In this document: one piece after another, positions 15,431 through 24,312 of the stretch
Numbering within the stretch: position 1 is the stretch's first letter
How the letters are laid out: each line of letters begins with the position of its first letter
From: Chloroflexota bacterium
Lineage (GTDB): Bacteria > Chloroflexota > UBA11872
DNA length: 64,000 bases
Assembly (NCBI GenBank): GCA_028873795.1
Contig: JAPPNP010000053.1
Span: forward strand, 1 to 64,000
Reading direction: 5' to 3'
Made by a program: the position numbers and the translations under genes
The notes under the pieces: model-generated
Database searches by the model: none
What the model was told of the DNA's origin: nothing
The model's input: only the letters and a program-made list of their open reading frames with translations

Positions 15431-17845
15431 CTAGGCGCGCTGGAAGCGCTGCAGAAAACGCGTGGGTTGCACGATGCGGCGGATGAGTCGCTGTCGGATG
15501 ACCCGCCACGCTTCGTCAACGGCTCGCCTTTCTGCCCGCGTCACACGGTGCTGACTATAGGTGGCTCGCATGTACGCCACGGCCACGGTCTCGGGAGGAC
15601 TCGCCCCGTCAGCGCCGGCCGCCACGCTGTCGGGGAATAGCCATGCGCCCAGGTGCCGCGACACCTCGTGCGGCGTCTCGGACGCTCTGGCATTGTAGCC
15701 AGCGCGGCGGGCGTAGCTCACCATCCGCGCGTAGACCCGCTGTACGCCCGTGCTTGGCTGCTGCAGGCGATTGCGCGCGAACACGGCCCCGAACGTGACC
15801 AGCACGATCAGGGCAATCGCGCCCAGCACCATGAGGATGCCGACCAGGACCCCGGTGATGTTGCCGAGCGCTTCGCCGAAGCCGCCCTCCTCGTCGGGCT
15901 CGACGGCCGAGAACGCCCCTCCGGCGGCGCCCCCCATCAGCTCCAGATCCTCCAGCAGGTCATCGAATGTCGGTCCAAGTCCGCCGACGACGGAATCCAC
16001 GGCTATGCCGCCATCGGCGGCGTCGGTTTCGCGCTCGACCGGCAAGCGGAACCCGGAAGGCTCGAACGCGACCCAGCCGAATCCCGGGAAGTAGACCTCG
16101 ACCCACGTATGCGCGTGCTCCGGATTGACGAAGTAGCGGTTGGTCGCCGGGTCGTAGTCGCCGACCACGAAGCCGTTGACCAGACGCGAGGGAATGTCCA
16201 GGGCGCGCACCAGCACTGCCATGGTCGAGGCGATGTTCACGGCCGATCCGCGTCGCGATTCCGTGAGGAAGAAGTCGGTGGCATCGCGATCGCCGGGAAG
16301 CGCCGGGGCGTCCACGGCAAACGGAAAGCGCCGCATGAAAAATTCGATGGCGAGCACCCGATCGAAGGCCGTTTCGCCGGCCTCGGCGAAGCGCTGCGCC
16401 AGGGCCAGCACGCGCTCCGGCATTTCCGGCAGCTCCAGATAGGGCCCGATCCACTCCGGGTATTCCGTTGACGCTCCGCGAAGCTGCCCGATCGTCGCAC
16501 CGGAAAACGTCGAGTCCACCGAATAGACCAGGCGCTGCCCCACGCGGCGTGTGGCACGGATCGAGGCGTAGTCGGCGATCGGCGCGCCGGAGTCGTCGAC
16601 CTGCGCGAGGTAGCGACGGTTGACGCGGATGACGTCGCCGGGCGAATACAGCACCGACGTGGTGAAGTCGAGCATCTCCACGTTGGTCCGCACCGGAATG
16701 CGAGCTTCGAGCCCAAACGATTCCGCCAGAGGCGCGCTCGGGTCGCGCTCCGCCAGCTCGCGATACGTGCTGCGCCACCCCTGCCCCGTGTAGATGTTGA
16801 ACGTCTGCCCCTTCCAATAGTTCGGCGACGTCGACTCGATGATCATGCTGCCGCGGGGCTGGAATGGTTGCGGGCCGCTCAGTCCCATGGATTCGCGTCC
16901 GGCAAGCGCCGCGCCGGCGGGGTTCGAGACCCCGCCAAACAAGCGCTGAATGCCGGTTTCCACGTTGCCCCAGCCGTCGCCGAGATAGGTCCAAAACGCC
17001 TCCGCCACGGGATTCCCGGCCGCCCGCGGCAACGCCACCGACAGCAACACCACCAATGCGATCACGGCCAGGGCCCACGCGAGCACCGTGTTGCCCAGGC
17101 CGCGCGTGTACGTCGTGCCCGACGTGGCCCATTTGGACTCCAGGGACGTCGTGCGCAGGTGAACGATGAGCGCCAGCGCCGCCGTCAGGAACACGACGAA
17201 CGGCACCCAATCGGGTCCGATGTAGGTGACGTTGATTCCCAGGGCCAGCATGCCGGGGGTCAGGGCCCAGAGGGCGCTCCGACGTCGGAACGCCATCCAG
17301 CCCCCGAAGTACCCCATGCCCCAGGCGGCCATGGTCATCCAAAACAGGAACACCACGTTGTCGCGGCTGACCTGAAACGCGAAGGCCGATTGAAACCACC
17401 CCTCGAGCCTGAAGTAGAGATCCCGCAACAGCTCCCAGGTCTCGTTGGCCGCGGCGTTGAGGGGCGGCTCGCCGCCCAGGGCCCCGGACTGGCGGAGTTG
17501 CACCCACTCCACCGTGTCGCCAAACAGGGCGGCGAAGTTCCGCACGCCGTCGATGGGGCCGGGGAATGCCTCCGAGGCGACCACATAGGCCACCGCCAGG
17601 TCGCTCACGACGCCGATGGCCACGATCCAGACGGACGACATGCGGCGGGACGACAGCCACCACGCGGCCAGCACGGCGATTACCGCCACGGCGAATAGCA
17701 CCGCCGTTCCGGGGGCCCAGCCCACGAAGTGAATGCTGGCGAGGGGCGCAAGGGTGGCGGCCAGCAGCAGCGCGAACGTCAGCAGCGAGCCGGCCGGCAG
17801 AGTCGGGAACCGGCCTCGCGTGGCGGTCTGGACTGCGACGCTCAT
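15431..17845 (-). CDS. TgpA-like membrane transglutaminase homologue, catalytic Cys replaced by Ala
   Basis: 804 aa from ATG 17845; in-frame sequence upstream overlaps the DUF58 gene. Several N-terminal transmembrane helices precede a large extracytoplasmic domain, then another helix (about LVGILMVLGAIALIVLVTF) and a cytoplasmic DUF4129-like tail (VAYMRATYSQHRVTRAERRAVDEA). In the transglutaminase core the family motif G-x-C-x-x-F-A appears as RRGSAVNIAS, with Ala where the nucleophilic Cys belongs. The His (NPEHAHTWVEVY) and the acidic site (GWVAFEPSG, Glu for Asp) remain. The frame is intact, so it is probably a pseudoenzyme or binding protein. It follows the DUF58 gene by 4 bp, the standard DUF58-TgpA pairing; the MoxR ATPase is absent. 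Confidence 0.85.
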   Translation of the reverse strand: MSVAVQTATRGRFPTLPAGSLLTFALLLAATLAPLASIHFVGWAPGTAVLFAVAVIAVLAAWWLSSRRMSSVWIVAIGVVSDLAVAYVVASEAFPGPIDGVRNFAALFGDTVEWVQLRQSGALGGEPPLNAAANETWELLRDLYFRLEGWFQSAFAFQVSRDNVVFLFWMTMAAWGMGYFGGWMAFRRRSALWALTPGMLALGINVTYIGPDWVPFVVFLTAALALIVHLRTTSLESKWATSGTTYTRGLGNTVLAWALAVIALVVLLSVALPRAAGNPVAEAFWTYLGDGWGNVETGIQRLFGGVSNPAGAALAGRESMGLSGPQPFQPRGSMIIESTSPNYWKGQTFNIYTGQGWRSTYRELAERDPSAPLAESFGLEARIPVRTNVEMLDFTTSVLYSPGDVIRVNRRYLAQVDDSGAPIADYASIRATRRVGQRLVYSVDSTFSGATIGQLRGASTEYPEWIGPYLELPEMPERVLALAQRFAEAGETAFDRVLAIEFFMRRFPFAVDAPALPGDRDATDFFLTESRRGSAVNIASTMAVLVRALDIPSRLVNGFVVGDYDPATNRYFVNPEHAHTWVEVYFPGFGWVAFEPSGFRLPVERETDAADGGIAVDSVVGGLGPTFDDLLEDLELMGGAAGGAFSAVEPDEEGGFGEALGNITGVLVGILMVLGAIALIVLVTFGAVFARNRLQQPSTGVQRVYARMVSYARRAGYNARASETPHEVSRHLGAWLFPDSVAAGADGASPPETVAVAYMRATYSQHRVTRAERRAVDEAWRVIRQRLIRRIVQPTRFLQRFQRA

Positions 17846-17849
17846 GCGG

Positions 17850-19133
17850 CTATTGGTACGCGAGCGAAACGGTCGGCCGTCGCTGCTCGCGCGCGGCGGG
17901 CCCTCCATGACGGGCGGGCTGCACGGTCGAGAAGGTCGCTCCTTGGGTGACGGGTGTGAAGGAGATCCCAGCGGTTTCGGATCCCTCTCTGAGGCCCGCG
18001 TTCGAGGGCGCGTCGTCGAATGTGGCGGCATCCACACCGATCGCTATCGGATATACGGCCCGCTGCGCCAGGTGGGTCAGGCTGCCGATCCAGGCCGGGT
18101 CCGCGGACGGCGAGATGGCGACCAGGCTGACCCCGCGGCCCAGGATGGGAGCCGCGTTCGCGAGCACGTTGGCGAAGGGACTGGTGCCGCGCGCTTGCAC
18201 AATGGCCAGCGACTCCAGGATGCGCCAGAGCTGCCGCAAGCCTCGCTGCGGCTCGATGATGTAGCGGGTGCCGCGTCCCTCCGCCAGCAGGCCGACGGAC
18301 TTGCCGTCGCGCACAAACTGATACGCGAGCGACGAGACGATCTTGACGCCATATTCCTCGGTGGACTCGTCGCCGTGGCCCGCCTGCACCGCGGCGTCCA
18401 GATCGAGCGCCACCCACAGGCTGGCGGTTGGCTCGAGATCGAACTCCTTGACCAGCAGCGTGTCGCGGCGCGCCGAGGACGGCCAGTGGATGCGCTTGAG
18501 CGGATCTCCGGGCCGGAATTCGCGCAATCCGCCCGCGTCAGTCGTCACTTGTTGGGTCCGCAGCGACGATCGCGCGGCGCCCACCAGCGAACCCGCGGGG
18601 ACGGCCACGTCGTGCATCACCGAGATCGGTGGGTAGACCACGATGGTGTTTTCCTGGGCGAGCCGGCGTTCGGCCGTGAACAGGCCGAACGGGTCGCCAA
18701 CCGAGATATCGGCCGGGCCGAGTTTGTACATGCCGCGCCGGCCGGCCTCGCCGTGCGTGCGCCAGCGGCGCGTCCCGCGGCTCCCGAGGCTGATGGCGAC
18801 CGATGCCCGATAGCCTGGGAGCTCGGAGTAGTCCTCGACCTCGAGCATCAAGATGGGCAGGCGGCTGCGGCTGCGCAGCTCGAACTCTTCCTCGATGGTG
18901 TCGCCAACCGTGGCCCACTGCGTGCGGAGGTGGCGTTGGATCGTGAGTCCGCGCGATGCCAGCCGCGTCCAGAGATAGGACACCACCACAATGCTGAGCA
19001 ACGCGTACATCAACCAATAGGCGATGGGCGAGGTGGTCACCAGCGCCACGACCACCAATAGACCGAGGAGCACGATGATCACCGGTCGCTGCAGGGTGAC
19101 CGCGGGATTAGGCTGGCTTGCCGCGACTGACAC
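17850..19133 (-). CDS. DUF58 protein (MoxR/TgpA-associated)
   Basis: 427 aa from GTG 19133, chosen because GGAGG lies 5 nt upstream; another GTG at 19145 has no such site. Two N-terminal transmembrane helices (about 15-60) precede a beta-rich segment and the DUF58 signature GLREFRPGDPLKRIHWPSSAR followed by LLVKEFD, then a vWA-like region (SLWVALDLDAAV). DUF58 proteins work with MoxR AAA ATPases and transglutaminase-like membrane proteins in cell-envelope assembly. Here only the transglutaminase partner is adjacent. Confidence 0.9.
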   Translation of the reverse strand: MSVAASQPNPAVTLQRPVIIVLLGLLVVVALVTTSPIAYWLMYALLSIVVVSYLWTRLASRGLTIQRHLRTQWATVGDTIEEEFELRSRSRLPILMLEVEDYSELPGYRASVAISLGSRGTRRWRTHGEAGRRGMYKLGPADISVGDPFGLFTAERRLAQENTIVVYPPISVMHDVAVPAGSLVGAARSSLRTQQVTTDAGGLREFRPGDPLKRIHWPSSARRDTLLVKEFDLEPTASLWVALDLDAAVQAGHGDESTEEYGVKIVSSLAYQFVRDGKSVGLLAEGRGTRYIIEPQRGLRQLWRILESLAIVQARGTSPFANVLANAAPILGRGVSLVAISPSADPAWIGSLTHLAQRAVYPIAIGVDAATFDDAPSNAGLREGSETAGISFTPVTQGATFSTVQPARHGGPAAREQRRPTVSLAYQ

Positions 19134-19324
19134 GGGGCCCTCCACCGGACGCGAGGTGCAAGCATCATCCGCCCGGAATTGAGGCTGACTCTAGCATGCC
19201 CCTCGATCTCCGGTGCCACGCCACGCGGCTCGACGGTCGCGTCGTCCGAGCTGCCCGTTCGACCACGGTCGAAGGGCTCCCCACGCCGGCCTGGAAGCGC
19301 TCCCTCCCTGGGTTAGACTCCAGC

Positions 19325-19412
19325 GGAGGGGTGCCCGAGTGGTTGAAGGGGACCGTCTCGAAAACGGTTTGGCGTGTTGAGCGTCACGTGGGTTCGAATC
19401 CCACCCTCTCCG
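19325..19412 (+). tRNA. tRNA-Ser (anticodon CGA)
   Basis: 88 nt with the long variable arm of class II tRNAs. Acceptor GGAGGGG pairs with CCTCTCC, the discriminator is G as in tRNA-Ser, the anticodon loop is CTCGAAA (CGA, reads UCG), and the T loop is TTCGAAT. CCA is not encoded. Confidence 0.95.
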
Positions 19413-19437
19413 CCGGGCCAACGGGCATGACATTTCC

Positions 19438-20592
19438 TTGAGCACCGCAACTCCGTCGCTCGTGATTCGCGCCGGGCGGCTCGTGTGCCCGGCCACAGGT
19501 CTCGACGGTCCGGGCGCCGTGACCGTCGCCGGTGATCGGATCGTCGGCGTCGAAACTGACCGCCCGGATGCGCCGGCGGTGCCCGGCGCTCGCGTGCTGG
19601 AGTTTCCTAACGGCATCGTCCTGCCCGGGCTGATCGACCTCCATGCCCACACCGGCTGGGGCGGCTCCAAGCACGACGTGGACCCCGATCGCTGTCTGCT
19701 GGCTCGCGGCACCACGACCGCCCTGTCGCAGGGCGACGCCGGGGCGGCCAACTGGCCGGTGTTTCGAGACACCGTCATCGACGCGGCACGGCTGCGGATC
19801 AAGCTCGCCATGCACCTGGCGTTGCCCGGCGAGTCGGCGCCGCACCCGAGCTACTCCAAGCTCGACGAGCTCGATGTGGACGCGTGCGCGCGCGCCGTCC
19901 GCGAGGGCGGCCATCATGTTTGGGGCATCGCGGTCACCACGAACTATCTGGTCACCGGAGACCTCGATCCGCGCGAGGTCCTGGCGCGCGGCCTTGCGGC
20001 GGCGGAGGCCGTGGGCTGTCCGATCCTCTATGGCTCGCGCTACTACTCCGATTGGCCGCTGGACGACCAGTTGGACCGCTTGCGTCCCGGCGATATGTTG
20101 ACTTACTGCTACCACGACGGCCCGGACCGGATCGTGGGTGATGGTCGGGTCCTCGACTGCGTGCACGAGGCGCGCGCCCGCGGCGTCCTGTTCGACACCG
20201 GACACGGGAAGAACTCGTTCGTTTACGACATTGCCGAAGCCGCGCTGGCCGATGGGTTCCCCCCGGATGCGATATCCACGGACATTCAGCGACGGCACCT
20301 GGGGGCGTGTCCGATGCACGACCTGCCGTTGGTGATGTCCAAGCTGCGGGCGGCGGGCATGCCCGAAGCCGATATCTGGCCACGCGTCACCGATGGACCG
20401 GCGCGGATTCTTGGGATGGCCGATGAGATCGGGAGTCTGGCACCGGGGACCTGCGCGGACCTTGCGGTCCTCGAATGGGCGCCGTCACCCGAGCCCCTGG
20501 CGGATTGCAAGGGCGTCACGCGCTCCGGCGGCCGCTGGCACGCCCGGCTGGTGGTGCGCGCCGGCGAGGTCGTGGCTGGGTCGGCGGCATAG
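19438..20592 (+). CDS. Metal-dependent amidohydrolase/deacetylase-like protein
   Basis: 384 aa, TTG start 25 bp after tRNA-Ser. It has amidohydrolase-superfamily architecture: N-terminal beta segment, LPGLIDLHAHTGWGG with the HxH metal site (residues about 70-72), a later HH (GGHHVWG), DTGHGKNSF and ISTDIQRRHLG (final Asp), then a C-terminal beta cap (APGTCADLAVLEW). This fits the EF_0837-like deacetylase/dihydroorotase branch, whose substrates are poorly known. There is no metabolic neighbour; mnmA follows after 71 bp. Confidence 0.85.
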   Translation: MSTATPSLVIRAGRLVCPATGLDGPGAVTVAGDRIVGVETDRPDAPAVPGARVLEFPNGIVLPGLIDLHAHTGWGGSKHDVDPDRCLLARGTTTALSQGDAGAANWPVFRDTVIDAARLRIKLAMHLALPGESAPHPSYSKLDELDVDACARAVREGGHHVWGIAVTTNYLVTGDLDPREVLARGLAAAEAVGCPILYGSRYYSDWPLDDQLDRLRPGDMLTYCYHDGPDRIVGDGRVLDCVHEARARGVLFDTGHGKNSFVYDIAEAALADGFPPDAISTDIQRRHLGACPMHDLPLVMSKLRAAGMPEADIWPRVTDGPARILGMADEIGSLAPGTCADLAVLEWAPSPEPLADCKGVTRSGGRWHARLVVRAGEVVAGSAA

Positions 20593-20663
20593 CCCCGCGT
20601 CTTCGCCTCGCCGGTGCGGCGCTGCTAGCCTCAACGAGCTTTGGTGCGCTGAGGTCGGACGCG

Positions 20664-21737
20664 ATGGCACGGGTGCTGGTGGCAATGAGCGGGGGCGTTG
20701 ACAGCTCCGTCGCGGCCGCATTGCTCGCCCAGGCGGGTCACGAGGTCATCGGTGTCACGTTCAATCAATGGCCCGCGAGCCAGACCCAGCGAAACGTCCG
20801 AAGCGGGTGTTGCACGCCGCGGACCATCGACGACGCGCGGCACGTCTGCCAGATTCTGGGCGCGCCGCACTATGTGCTGAACTTTCGCTCCGAGTTCGAA
20901 GCAGCCGTGATCCACCCCTGGTCCCGCGCCTACTTGCGCGGTGAGACGCCAAACCCTTGCGTGACGTGCAACGACCGCGTGCGCTTCCCCGAGTTGATTC
21001 GCAAGGCGGATGAGCTGGGAGCCGAATTCGTCGCCACGGGCCACTATGCGCGTGTCGCCAACGGCGCCTCGTGGCGCCTGCTGCGCGCCCGCGATGCGGC
21101 CAAGGACCAGTCGTACGTGCTGCACACGCTGCGAGAGGACCAGCTGCGGCGTGTCCGGCTGCCACTGGGCGCCTTGCTAAAGCCGGACGTGCGCCGGATG
21201 GCCGCTGAGTTCGACTTGCCCGTGGCGGCAAAGCCCGACAGTCAGGAAATCTGCTTTGTTCCCGACGGCGACTACGCCGCCGTGGTGCGGCGCGAAGGAA
21301 CCAGCGGCGAAGGCCCCATCGTCGAGCTCGACGGACGCGAGGTTGGGCGCCACGGCGGCATCGAAACCGCGACCATTGGCCAGCGGAGGGGGCTTGCCCT
21401 CGGCGGGGGCGCGGGGCGCCGCTACGTGACGGCCATTGATGTCGAACGGAACGCCCTGGTTGTCGGCCCGCGCGCCGCGGCGATGGTGGATTCCATTGCC
21501 GTGCGCGACGTTCGCTGGATCAAGGGTCCTGCCGGCACGCCGCCGGCGCGGGCCGACGTGCAGACTCGCTCCCACGCCCGCGCGTCGCCGGCGCGCCTCG
21601 ACCCGCAATCTCCATCGCAAATGATCGTCCGCTTTGACGAGCCCGCCTGGGCGCCGGCTCCGGGCCAGGCCGCCGTGTTCTACCGGGGGGACGAGGTGCT
21701 TGGCGGCGGCGTGATCGAGCGACCGGAGGTGGGCTGA
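20664..21737 (+). CDS. mnmA: MnmA, tRNA-specific 2-thiouridylase
   Basis: 357 aa from ATG 20664. The PP-loop SGGVDSS (9-15) binds ATP. The catalytic pair is in TPNPCVTCN (Cys99/Cys102 region) and DSQEICFVPDGDY, and TGHYARV binds tRNA. It installs 2-thiouridine at position 34 of Lys, Glu and Gln tRNAs, using sulfur from a cysteine desulfurase. Length and motifs are normal. Its TGA overlaps the ATG of the zinc-ribbon gene. Confidence 0.97.
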   Translation: MARVLVAMSGGVDSSVAAALLAQAGHEVIGVTFNQWPASQTQRNVRSGCCTPRTIDDARHVCQILGAPHYVLNFRSEFEAAVIHPWSRAYLRGETPNPCVTCNDRVRFPELIRKADELGAEFVATGHYARVANGASWRLLRARDAAKDQSYVLHTLREDQLRRVRLPLGALLKPDVRRMAAEFDLPVAAKPDSQEICFVPDGDYAAVVRREGTSGEGPIVELDGREVGRHGGIETATIGQRRGLALGGGAGRRYVTAIDVERNALVVGPRAAAMVDSIAVRDVRWIKGPAGTPPARADVQTRSHARASPARLDPQSPSQMIVRFDEPAWAPAPGQAAVFYRGDEVLGGGVIERPEVG

Positions 21738-21994
21738 TGTCCGACGTCTATTGCCCGCGGTGTTTCGATCTCGTCGAAGATCGACGGGTCTTTTGCGAGA
21801 ACTGCGGGCAGTTCATCCACGAGCACGCGCCCGCGGACTCGCGCGAATGGGACTCGCGGCCGCCGGACCTCACCCCGGTGGCGCCCGCTGCCGAGGAAGC
21901 GCCGGTTGTGATCACGCTGCCCGACGAGCACATGCCGGACGCCCCGACCGACGAGGCGCCTAGCGACGAAAGCGGTAGCGCAGCAGCGCCCTGA
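21737..21994 (+). CDS. Small zinc-ribbon protein
   Basis: 85 aa. A single treble-clef/zinc-ribbon at the N-terminus (CPRC ... CENC, residues 6-23) is followed by an acidic, Pro/Ala-rich disordered tail. Start and stop overlap mnmA (TGATG), so it is translated with it. Its 3' end overlaps the convergent glycosyltransferase by 35 bp. No specific function can be read; the coupling hints at RNA or sulfur-transfer context. Confidence 0.75.
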   Translation: MSDVYCPRCFDLVEDRRVFCENCGQFIHEHAPADSREWDSRPPDLTPVAPAAEEAPVVITLPDEHMPDAPTDEAPSDESGSAAAP

Positions 21995-22634
21995 CCGCGG
22001 CGGGGCCGTCGACCCACCAGCGCAGCTTCTTGGCGGACCGCGCCTCGTACGAAATCGGCAACTGCACGATGGACTCTCTGCGTCCGAGGAAACGCGCCGT
22101 GAGCTCGACCTCGAGGTCGAACGAATCCGCGGTCAGCGCGACGTCCTCCAGCACCTCGCGTCGCCACATCTTGTGGCAGGTCTCCATGTCGCGCACCGAG
22201 GCGCCGTACAGCAGGTTGGTGAGCAGGGTGAGGAATTGATTCCCGAGCCGGTAGAGCCGCGACTGCGACGTCAGCTGGCGGTATCCGTAGACCACGCGGG
22301 CCTCGCCGCGCAGGATCGGCTGGATCATGGCCACGAAATCCTGCGGGTCGTACTCGAGGTCGCCGTCGTGGATGACCACCACGTCCCCGCGGGCCTCGCG
22401 CAGACCCGAGCGCACGGCGGCGCCCTTCCCGCGATTCTCCGGATGATTGATGACCCGAATTCCGGAAACGCCGGCAGCCTCGATCTCAGCTGCCGTCCCA
22501 TCGGTGGAGCAGTCGTTGACGACGATGATTTCCAGATCGACGTCCACGGCGGCGACTCGCCGGAGTGCTTCGGCAATCGTGGGCGCCTCGTTGTACGCCG
22601 GCACGATCACGCTCAAGGTCACCGCAGGCGCCAT
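21960..22634 (-). CDS. Family 2 glycosyltransferase (dolichyl/polyprenyl-P sugar synthase-like)
   Basis: 224 aa from ATG 22634. The GT-A core shows SVIVPAYNEAPTI, VVNDCSTDGT, NRGKGAAVRSGL and the DGDLEYDP metal site, typical of DPM1-like enzymes that move mannose or glucose from a nucleotide sugar to a polyprenyl phosphate on the cytoplasmic membrane face. There is no C-terminal transmembrane domain. The start overlaps the end of the upstream, related glycosyltransferase by 16 bp, so both are made together. Confidence 0.88.
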   Translation of the reverse strand: MAPAVTLSVIVPAYNEAPTIAEALRRVAAVDVDLEIIVVNDCSTDGTAAEIEAAGVSGIRVINHPENRGKGAAVRSGLREARGDVVVIHDGDLEYDPQDFVAMIQPILRGEARVVYGYRQLTSQSRLYRLGNQFLTLLTNLLYGASVRDMETCHKMWRREVLEDVALTADSFDLEVELTARFLGRRESIVQLPISYEARSAKKLRWWVDGPAAVRALLRYRFRR

Positions 22635-23341
22635 CGCAACCGAGCGATGTCCACGAAGGAGTTCAGCACCACCAGTGGGCTGTTGCCCGACTGCTCGCCG
22701 GCGGTGCGCGGATAGTGGGTCACGCCGACTTCCGTGTAGGTGTGGCCTGCATGCGTGGCGCGAGCCACGAGTTCGGCCGAGATCACCGCGCCGCGTCCGG
22801 CGATGAACTCGATGTCCTGCACCACCTCGCGGCGAAAGAGCTTGAAGCCGCAATCGATGTCGCGGACGTTGAAGCCCATCACCAGCCGCACGACCAGCCC
22901 CCACAGGCGCGCGTTCAGCGTTCGGTGCGCCGGATCGGCCCGCTGGATGCGATAGCCGAGCACGAAGCCGTGGGTTCCCAGCGCCTCTATCAGTTTCGGC
23001 AACTCCGCCAGCGAGAACTGCCCGTCACCGTCGACGTAGCAAATCAGCGGCGCGCGCGCGGCGGCAAAGCCCGTGCGCAACGCGTGGCCATAACCGAGGT
23101 TGGTGGGGTGTTGTGCCACCCGCACGCGGTCGTCACCCGCGGCCGCCTCGCGGGCTCGTTCAGCCGTGCCGTCGCTCGATCCATCGTCGACGATGATCAG
23201 CTCGAAGTCGTCGCCGAGCGCCCCGACGTGCTGCCGGGCGTCCGCAATGACCGCGGCAACGTTCTCCGCCTCGTTGTGACACGGAAAAACCACCGAGATT
23301 TGCGGCACGGGTTGCCCGGCTGTTGAGGGGGCGGTCGACAT
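22619..23341 (-). CDS. Family 2 glycosyltransferase (Dol-P-mannose synthase-like)
   Basis: 240 aa from ATG 23341; ATG 23404 is an in-frame alternative that adds 21 residues with no motif. Core motifs are SVVFPCHNEAENV, IVDDGSSDGT, NLGYGHALRTGF and YVDGDGQF, followed by FRREVVQDIEF. It is paralogous to the next gene but clearly diverged. Two adjacent polyprenyl-sugar synthases suggest two donors or a two-step lipid-linked sugar pathway. Confidence 0.88.
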   Translation of the reverse strand: MSTAPSTAGQPVPQISVVFPCHNEAENVAAVIADARQHVGALGDDFELIIVDDGSSDGTAERAREAAAGDDRVRVAQHPTNLGYGHALRTGFAAARAPLICYVDGDGQFSLAELPKLIEALGTHGFVLGYRIQRADPAHRTLNARLWGLVVRLVMGFNVRDIDCGFKLFRREVVQDIEFIAGRGAVISAELVARATHAGHTYTEVGVTHYPRTAGEQSGNSPLVVLNSFVDIARLRWRLR

Positions 23342-23499
23342 CAGGTTTGGCACGCGGGCGTCGGCGCGCGGCACGCGCGGCGCTTGAGGATCGACGCCCG
23401 CCATCTACCGCCACGCTTCAGAGCGCCGAAACCTACCACACCCCTGCGCAAGGCTAGTTCGCTAGGATTGCCGCGTTGTCGAGTCGGGAGTGCTCTCAC

Positions 23500-24312
23500 G
23501 TGCGGCTGGCCGTTACGACTTACTCCGCGTCCCAGTGGACGATTGACGAGCACGCGCGAGTCGCCCGTGAGATCGGCTGTCACGGCCTCGAGATCCGCAT
23601 GCTCGCCGGGCAACCGCTCACGCCCGACCTTCCGGCCGCCGAACGTCGCCGAATCGCCGAGGTAGTCGCAGACAGCGGTCTTGAGATCTGCGTGGTCGGC
23701 AGCGATTGCCGCCTGGCGCAACCCGAGGCGCCGCGCGCCTCCGAAGTCGAACGGACGGCCGGTTTCATCGAGCTCGCGCGCGAGTGGGGGGCGCCGGTGG
23801 TGCGCGTGTTCGGCGGCGCGCAAAGTGCGGACGCGCCGCCCGCAGAGGCGGATGCGTGGGTTGCCGAGGGCCTGCGTGCGGCCGCGGTATATGCCGAGCC
23901 GCATGGCGTTCGCGTAGCGCTGGAGACCCACGACGTATTCAATTCCGCCGTCCGAGTTGGCGGCATCGTGCGCGCCACCGCGCATCCCAGCGCTGCCGTG
24001 GTGTGGGACCTGGGACATCCCCATCGCGCCGGCGAAAGCGTTGCCGAGGCCTGGGCGGCCATCGGCCCGTTCGTCGTCCACGTCCACGTGAAAGACATCG
24101 TCCGCACCGATGACGAGCGCGAATGGGAAAGCGTCCTCGCCGGACAGGGCGAGGTTCCGATTGCCGAAATGCTGAGCGTGCTCCGCATTGCCGGCTATGA
24201 CGGCTACTTGTCCACCGAGTGGGAGCCGCGGGACGCCCGCACCGGCGGCGGACGCAAGGCCGCGCTTGCACAGCACGCCGCCTATCTGCGCGGGATCCTG
24301 GACGCCGCCTAG
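23500..24312 (+). CDS. Sugar-phosphate isomerase/epimerase-like TIM-barrel protein
   Basis: 270 aa from GTG 23500, with GGGAG 9 nt upstream; a TTG at 23476 is less well placed. AP-endonuclease-2-like TIM barrel: E in VALETHDVFN, D/H in VVWDLGHPHRAGE, H in VHVHVKDIVR and E in YLSTEWEP provide the usual divalent metal site of xylose-isomerase-like epimerases. Length is typical. Its end overlaps selA by 4 bp, tail to tail. The substrate is unknown. Confidence 0.88.
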   Translation: MRLAVTTYSASQWTIDEHARVAREIGCHGLEIRMLAGQPLTPDLPAAERRRIAEVVADSGLEICVVGSDCRLAQPEAPRASEVERTAGFIELAREWGAPVVRVFGGAQSADAPPAEADAWVAEGLRAAAVYAEPHGVRVALETHDVFNSAVRVGGIVRATAHPSAAVVWDLGHPHRAGESVAEAWAAIGPFVVHVHVKDIVRTDDEREWESVLAGQGEVPIAEMLSVLRIAGYDGYLSTEWEPRDARTGGGRKAALAQHAAYLRGILDAA

